Source: Microbulbifer rhizosphaerae
GTDB taxonomy: Bacteria; Pseudomonadota; Gammaproteobacteria; Pseudomonadales; Cellvibrionaceae
Length of the DNA stretch: 47,071 nt
NCBI RefSeq assembly: GCF_014191725.1
Contig: NZ_JACHWZ010000004.1
Coordinates: forward strand, 1 to 47,071
Direction: 5' to 3'
In this document: in pieces, positions 42,685 to 47,071 of the stretch
Position numbering within the stretch: the first letter of the stretch is position 1
How the letters are laid out: the number at the start of each line of letters is the position of its first letter
Translations under genes and position numbers: made by a program
The notes under the pieces: model-generated
Seen by the model: the letters and a program-made list of their open reading frames with translations, nothing else
Told to the model about the DNA's origin: nothing
Databases searched by the model: none

Positions 42685-43590
42685 ATGCCTTTGCACCCCA
42701 TCGCCCAGGCCATTATCGAGCAACTGGAAGCCCAACCCCCATTGCACACGCTCACCGTGGAGGCCGCCCGCGAACACTTGAGGCAATTCGCCCGGTCCCA
42801 ACCACAGGGTGAAGCTGTCGCCGCGGTGGAGGACCGGTTGGTCCCCGTGGGCGATGGCGAAATCCCCATTCGTATCTACATCCCTCACGGGACAGGCCCC
42901 TTCCCGATAGTGGTATATTTCCACGGTGGTGGCTGGACGATCGGCGATTTGGACACTGACGATACAACCTGCCGGGCAATCACCAACGCAGCGGCGAGCC
43001 TCGTGGTCTCGGTGAACTATCGTCATGCGCCGGAATACAAGTTCCCCACAGCCGTGGAGGACGCCTATGCATCGGTGTGCTGGGTCGTCGACCACGCCAC
43101 CGGGTTCAACGGGGACCCGGCCAGGCTGGCCGTGGCCGGCACCAGCGCCGGCGCTAACCTTGCAACGGTCACCACACTGATCGCACGGGACCGGGAGTAT
43201 CCAGCCATAGCCGGCCAAGTACTACAGGTACCCGTCACCAATCACGCATTCGACACCCCTTCCTATCAGGATTGCGCCACTGGCTATGGGCTGGAACGTG
43301 CCACCGGTGAGTGGTTTTGGCACAACTACCTGCGCACCCCGGAAGACGGCGCACACGAGTACGCGTCGCCGCTGCGCGCGGCCAGTCTTGCCAGGTTGCC
43401 GGCAGCACTGATTATCACCGCCGAGTTCGATCCGTTACGCAGTGAGGGCGAAGCCTATGCCAGGCGTCTGGAGTCGGCGGGCGTGCCGGTAAGCTATCAT
43501 TGCAAAAAAGGTATGACGCATTTGTTCCTCGGCCCCGAACCCATGGACGATATCGCAGGATTTCTTGGTTCTTTGTTCTTACTGATCTAA
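42685..43590 (+). CDS. Alpha/beta-hydrolase esterase, hormone-sensitive-lipase type
   Basis: The 301-aa HSL-family (family IV) carboxylesterase shows the oxyanion motif HGGGW (80-84), the nucleophile elbow GTSAG with Ser154, the acid Asp249 in EFDPLRSEG and His279 in GMTHLF. No signal peptide is visible, so it acts in the cytoplasm. It is the last gene after the alcohol dehydrogenase (26-nt gap) and could free an aromatic alcohol or acid from an ester taken up by receptor 2. Its stop overlaps by four nucleotides with the stop of the convergent lipoprotein gene. Substrate is inferred. Confidence 0.87.
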   Translation: MPLHPIAQAIIEQLEAQPPLHTLTVEAAREHLRQFARSQPQGEAVAAVEDRLVPVGDGEIPIRIYIPHGTGPFPIVVYFHGGGWTIGDLDTDDTTCRAITNAAASLVVSVNYRHAPEYKFPTAVEDAYASVCWVVDHATGFNGDPARLAVAGTSAGANLATVTTLIARDREYPAIAGQVLQVPVTNHAFDTPSYQDCATGYGLERATGEWFWHNYLRTPEDGAHEYASPLRAASLARLPAALIITAEFDPLRSEGEAYARRLESAGVPVSYHCKKGMTHLFLGPEPMDDIAGFLGSLFLLI

Positions 43591-44990
43591 TCGCCAGAGG
43601 AACACGCTGCGATACGGTTTACCTTGATTTGGCCATCGGTACCGGAGTGGGCCCAGACTACATCACCATTTGCAGCGGTTTTCATATCCTGGAAATTATC
43701 AATGCTCAAAGAAGTAGTGACAGGACCTTCGATAATTTCTCCGCTGATTGCATCTGCAACGGCAATAATTAGATTGCCGCCCGCGCGCCATCCCAACAGC
43801 AATTTGTCTTGAGCGTAGGCTGCCATATACGCGCGGAATGGATAGGTTGCATCAAGGTTCTCCGCTTCGTTCACCGTAAGCGTTTGTGCCATGCTGGATT
43901 GTGCATCTTCAAATTTCCCCAGCTTCAGCACGAGGTCCTCGCCCTCAGTTTGTATATAGTTAAACCAGAAACCATACTCGCTGGGCACCAGACCGCCCAA
44001 TGCGCGTCCGGTTGGGTCGGAATCGTCCAGCCAGCTTGTATATGCTGGGGACGTCAGATTGCTAAAACGGGCCAAACGCATTGCGTTGGGGTAGGCATCT
44101 CCATGACAACTGGCTGCCCATGTGAAACCATTGTGCGCCAAACGCACCGACCAACTATGACTACAACCCCAATCCCAACCGCCATTGACCGGGGCTCCTG
44201 ACTCCGCATCCACAAATTTCAGGGTATCGCCTGCATGAATATCAACTTCGCCGGCTTCTCCTGGTCGTTCTGTGGACATCGCGGAGCGGTAGTAAACACC
44301 TACTTCATAGCCATTGGTTGCGAGACGGGCTGTGTGGCCGTACCACCAAATAAACTGCGCTCCAACTGAATCGACATTGGCCTTTTTGGTGAGTGTCGTT
44401 CGAGCCCTTAGATCTCCTGTGGCATTCAGGAGCACGACATCCATTTTTCCGCACACGTTCTCGTCCGGAGTCTCCTCACCACGACAGTACTTGGGTGAAT
44501 AGATGTCCGGATCATTTTCCATGATCGCCAGAGCAAAACCATTCTCGATTGCGATTGCATCGTGAACTTCAAGACCGGCTAACGAAGGCAGGTTCGCAAT
44601 AACCTGATCAGCAGCGTCAAGTTTTCTTAACTGAATGTCCCCTGTACTGCGCTCTGTCCAAGCCAGTAAACTTTCATCTTCGGGAAGCGGGGCGAGAATG
44701 GCTGGGGTGTATTCATTGTTTACAGCGGGGTTATAACCTTCGCCCAGGTTGACCACTGTTTGCCGCCAACGATCATCAAGCGGAGCACATGATGTTTCTC
44801 CACCAGAAGAACTGCTCGAGCTCGAGGAACTACCAGAGGAAGTACCGTTTGAACCTGATGAGCTTGTGGAACTACTTGAGCTTGAGGAACTCGAGTCGGA
44901 GGAACTGCTCCCACCTCCACCGCAACCGACGAGGAGAACCAATACAGACGCACTCAAAGTGTGGTACGCAGGCTTGAAGAAATTTTCCAT
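43587..44990 (-). CDS. Secreted lipoprotein with poly-serine linker, unknown function
   Basis: The 467-aa protein starts with a lipoprotein signal (lipobox LVGC, Cys23), followed by CGGGG and a serine-rich linker of about 45 residues broken by Thr, Gly and Asn. A globular domain from about 75 onward has repeated Trp- and Asp-rich strands that suggest a beta-propeller-like fold; I do not recognise the family. Cysteines (for example in KYCRGEETPDENVCGK and the pair in WDWGCSHSW and AASCHGDAYP) suggest disulphides outside the cytoplasm. Poly-serine linkers are common in surface lipoproteins and polysaccharide-degrading enzymes of marine Cellvibrionales. No strong ribosome binding site is seen. 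It is convergent with the esterase gene. Confidence 0.8.
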   Translation of the reverse strand: MENFFKPAYHTLSASVLVLLVGCGGGGSSSSDSSSSSSSSSTSSSGSNGTSSGSSSSSSSSSGGETSCAPLDDRWRQTVVNLGEGYNPAVNNEYTPAILAPLPEDESLLAWTERSTGDIQLRKLDAADQVIANLPSLAGLEVHDAIAIENGFALAIMENDPDIYSPKYCRGEETPDENVCGKMDVVLLNATGDLRARTTLTKKANVDSVGAQFIWWYGHTARLATNGYEVGVYYRSAMSTERPGEAGEVDIHAGDTLKFVDAESGAPVNGGWDWGCSHSWSVRLAHNGFTWAASCHGDAYPNAMRLARFSNLTSPAYTSWLDDSDPTGRALGGLVPSEYGFWFNYIQTEGEDLVLKLGKFEDAQSSMAQTLTVNEAENLDATYPFRAYMAAYAQDKLLLGWRAGGNLIIAVADAISGEIIEGPVTTSLSIDNFQDMKTAANGDVVWAHSGTDGQIKVNRIAACSSGD

Positions 44991-45266
44991 CTATTTGGGC
45001 CAGATTGCTAAAAACGTGGAATTTAGTCACTGGGCGCAAAAAAATCGACCCATTAGTCGACATTAGAATGGATAATTTACTCACAAGCGGGGAATGCAAA
45101 ACGATTAATTCGCAGTTTGAGAAGTACAACACAATTTAACCTCCGCTGTAGCAGGGCTTAATGGCCAGTGTGCCGGTTCCGGATATCTGCTGCGGCATTC
45201 GGACAATACACCGGCTGGGCGGCAAGGTGCCGGGGCTTTTCCGGATGTGAGGACGGCTCGGTGTAA

Positions 45267-45405
45267 CGCGCTATGGAAACCGTCGTCTTTATAATCGCTG
45301 GGTGTACCTGCCCTAGGAGCTGAGCGAGAAAGTGTCCAACCATATCGTCAAAGGGGTGGTTTACAACGTCTTCAGCAAGCCGCCGGCCACCATTGAGCAG
45401 AGTAG
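45267..45405 (+). pseudogene. guaA: Decayed 3' end of guaA, copy 3
   Basis: The sequence reads RAMETVVF-IIA, then after a frameshift WVYLP, a stop in place of Tyr, ELSEKVSNHIV, KGVVYNVFSKPPATIEQ, and a TAG one nucleotide out of frame. This is the last 45 or so codons of GMP synthase, with nonsense and frameshift changes. It has the same orientation as copies 1 and 2. The other parts of the 44991-45558 gap show no gene; 45470-45490 holds a near-perfect 21-nt palindrome with the centre CTATATATAG. Confidence 0.68.
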
Positions 45406-45546
45406 GGCCATTGCCGGGTTGCGGCGGGTTTTTGGCACTAATCGTGGAATGCAAGACCTGATTCAGGGCTGCCGGCTATATATAGCGGCATTCGGGTATG
45501 GCTGTGAATGACTGACCGAATCGGGGAAGGAGGCGTTTTTTCTTCC

Positions 45547-45558
45547 TATACTCCCATC
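45547..45558 (+). promoter_or_regulatory. TATACT box directly before the porin start
   Basis: TATACT ends six nucleotides before the porin ATG, with no Shine-Dalgarno sequence in the usual window. The surrounding 15-mer TTCTTCCTATACTCC recurs exactly at 5168-5182, where an ATG also lies six nucleotides after TATACT. It may be a -10 element giving a leaderless or very short leader mRNA. No convincing -35 box is seen. Confidence 0.3.
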
Positions 45559-46800
45559 ATGAAAAAGATCGCTATTTGTTCTTCTTTCGCCTCTTTCTTT
45601 GCCGTTTCGCCGCTTTTTGCTTCCGATGACGTGTCGACCCCCTACTTTGATCGCCTCACGGGGTTCTGGGATGGCCGGCGCACCGAGCTTTCCGAACAAG
45701 GTTTTGAATTCTTCGCCTATTACAACGCGATTATCGCCTCCAACGTTGCCGGCGGCATCCGCTCCGAGACCAACTATGCGGGCGATATCTTCACCGGCAT
45801 AAATCTCGACCTGGAAAAGTACTTCGGCTGGAAGGACACCGTCTTCACCCTGTCCGCGGTCAACAAACACGGCAGCGACATCACCCCGTCGGTCGGCAGC
45901 CAGTACAGTGTCATGCAGGTCGTGGGCGGGCAGACGACTTTCCTCTACAACGTCACATTGGAAAAAGGCTTCGCCGATGACGACATCCTGGTGAAATTCG
46001 GTCGGATGACCGCTGGGGACGATTTCGTCGGCTCGCCGTTCTACACTTATTCGCTCAACAATGCGGTTAACGGGCAGATCCGCGCCGTCGGTTTCGACGG
46101 TGTGATGACCGCCTATCCCTTCGCCGTGTGGGGCGGGAGGGTAAAGGCGAAGCTCGCCGAGGAGCACACCCTGCAGGTGGGTCTCTTTCAATTGACGGAC
46201 GACATGTTCGATCCCGATAAGCACGGCCTCGACTTCGGTTTTTCCAGTGACGACGGCGTATCGATCTTCCTGCAATACGACTGGACGCCGAAGCTCAAGG
46301 GCCGTCCGGCACGCTTCTTCGGCGGCTTGAATCAAAACATCGGCTTCGACATGGATAAGTTCAACAGCCCGGATACCCTTGACCGGTTCACTCGTTTCTA
46401 CGGCGGCGCGGACTACCAATTCTGCAGTGAGGCGCCCGGTTCGGAGGAGGGGCTGTACCTCTTCGCGACACTGGCCTACACCTCCAAGGAGGAAGTGGCG
46501 ATCATCCCGGTGCAGTCCAGCCTCGGCGTCCACTACAAGGGCCTGTTCGCCGAGCGCCCGGATGACCGCACGGTCTTCTTCGTGACCTACGGTCAGTTCA
46601 GCGACGACTATTCCGACGAGCAGGTCGCCGCTGGGGGCAGTGCAGTCGACTACGAAATGGTCTTCGAACTCGGACACCGCGTCCAGGTGGCCCCCTACGC
46701 CTACATCCAGCCCGATATCCAGTTCATCAAGAATCCCGGCGGCACCGGAAAGATCGCCGACGCCACCGTGCTCGGTGTGCAATTCGGCGTAAATTTCTAA
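45559..46800 (+). CDS. OprB-type outer-membrane porin
   Basis: The 413-aa protein has a signal peptide (MKKIAICSSFASFFAVSPLF, cleavage near FAS/DD) and a 16-strand-type barrel like the carbohydrate-selective porins of the OprB family (PF04966). It shows FDRLTGFWDGRRTELSEQG near the mature N-terminus and the terminal aromatic residue in VQFGVNF needed for outer-membrane assembly. The start at 45559 gives a proper signal peptide; the frame is open to 45508 and GGAAGGAGG lies about 30 nt before the ATG, too far for normal use. Sugars or other small polar solutes are the likely cargo. It stands alone after the guaA remnant. Confidence 0.85.
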   Translation: MKKIAICSSFASFFAVSPLFASDDVSTPYFDRLTGFWDGRRTELSEQGFEFFAYYNAIIASNVAGGIRSETNYAGDIFTGINLDLEKYFGWKDTVFTLSAVNKHGSDITPSVGSQYSVMQVVGGQTTFLYNVTLEKGFADDDILVKFGRMTAGDDFVGSPFYTYSLNNAVNGQIRAVGFDGVMTAYPFAVWGGRVKAKLAEEHTLQVGLFQLTDDMFDPDKHGLDFGFSSDDGVSIFLQYDWTPKLKGRPARFFGGLNQNIGFDMDKFNSPDTLDRFTRFYGGADYQFCSEAPGSEEGLYLFATLAYTSKEEVAIIPVQSSLGVHYKGLFAERPDDRTVFFVTYGQFSDDYSDEQVAAGGSAVDYEMVFELGHRVQVAPYAYIQPDIQFIKNPGGTGKIADATVLGVQFGVNF

Positions 46801-47071
46801 AAAGTGCCGAGGTGCGCCTGTATCTGACAAGCTTTCCACAGTGTCAACTTTCCACCGCAAGCCCATCAGTTAGCAAAATTTCTTGCCAAGTCCGATCTAT
46901 TACGGTTTGTAACCCATTGATTTTTAAGTACTTCTAGCTTTGGTTAAATTTTCTTCACAAAAGGGTTACAACGAAGTCACGGGCGCTGGCGGGATTTTCC
47001 CGGAGTTTGCTCACAGAGATATCCACAGATTCTGTGGGCAAAACTGCGCGTATGGCGAGCCCTGCTCGCCG
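46801..47071. other. AT-rich gap at the window end
   Basis: No gene is visible. There are DnaA-box-like words (TTTCCACA at 46835-46842, ATATCCACAG near 47020) and a small palindrome CCACAGATTCTGTGG. They are too few and too weak to call an origin. The end may hold the promoter of a gene outside the window. Confidence 0.35.

Noticed and set aside
44749..45066. Plus-strand frame rich in Glu and Leu opposite the lipoprotein start
   Set aside because: It is the complement of the serine-codon repeats of the real minus-strand gene; the acidic repeat is a by-product.
46835..47040. Possible replication origin with DnaA boxes at the window end
   Set aside because: Only a few imperfect boxes are present and no dnaA, dnaN, gidA or similar gene is seen. 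Not enough to call.

Overview
The window looks like chromosomal DNA of a high-GC Gammaproteobacterium, probably a marine or soil heterotroph near the Cellvibrionales/Halieaceae. This placement is an inference. It rests on the TonB receptors with EEVVVTA/EEVTVTA boxes, a lipoprotein with a long poly-serine linker, a polysaccharide lyase with CBM32 and FN3 modules, and a strong Shine-Dalgarno sequence before most genes. No rRNA, tRNA or housekeeping gene is present to fix the taxon.

Positions 1-12,030 are a mosaic accessory region. They hold a decayed guaA 3' end, an alginate-lyase-family lipoprotein, a CheA-like kinase without a CheW-like domain, two hybrid histidine kinases whose 1.5-kb catalytic and receiver cores are near-identical, and between them an AT-rich solute-binding-protein gene flanked by IS4-type and IS5-type transposase remnants. 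A second guaA scrap and a truncated alcohol dehydrogenase close the region. Positions 12,035-14,609 carry a lipoprotein and a membrane class III adenylate cyclase as an overlapping minus-strand pair.

Positions 14,903-33,000 form a nearly complete catabolic locus for lignin-derived phenylpropanoids. Feruloyl-CoA synthetase, hydroxycinnamoyl-CoA hydratase-lyase, vanillin dehydrogenase and VanA convert ferulate to protocatechuate, and PobA feeds in 4-hydroxybenzoate. LigAB, LigC, LigI, GalD, LigJ and LigK then complete the protocatechuate 4,5-cleavage pathway to pyruvate and oxaloacetate. Control appears to lie with a LysR-type protein with two tandem HTH domains, divergent from ligK, and a MarR-type protein divergent from the hydratase-lyase. 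A 19-nt palindrome recurs before the vanillin dehydrogenase operon, in the MarR/hydratase-lyase gap and before the first TonB receptor, which suggests one regulon including outer-membrane uptake. An MFS carrier completes transport. No VanB reductase gene is present.

Positions 35,978-43,590 hold a second peripheral module: an AraC-type regulator, a second TonB receptor, a XylC-like benzaldehyde dehydrogenase, a XylB-like aryl-alcohol dehydrogenase and an HSL-type esterase. This suits uptake and oxidation of an aromatic alcohol or its ester. The last part has a poly-serine lipoprotein (minus strand), another guaA 3' remnant and an OprB-type porin.

Two features are not explained by the genes. 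First, short non-coding mobile elements have family-specific terminal repeats and target duplications (6 bp or 11 bp) but share a hairpin core whose long arms change sequence together from copy to copy; they sit just after stop codons. Second, decayed copies of the guaA 3' end occur at about 0.4-0.7, 11.4 and 45.3 kb, marking a repeatedly used integration site. All calls are from reading the sequence; no database search was possible.
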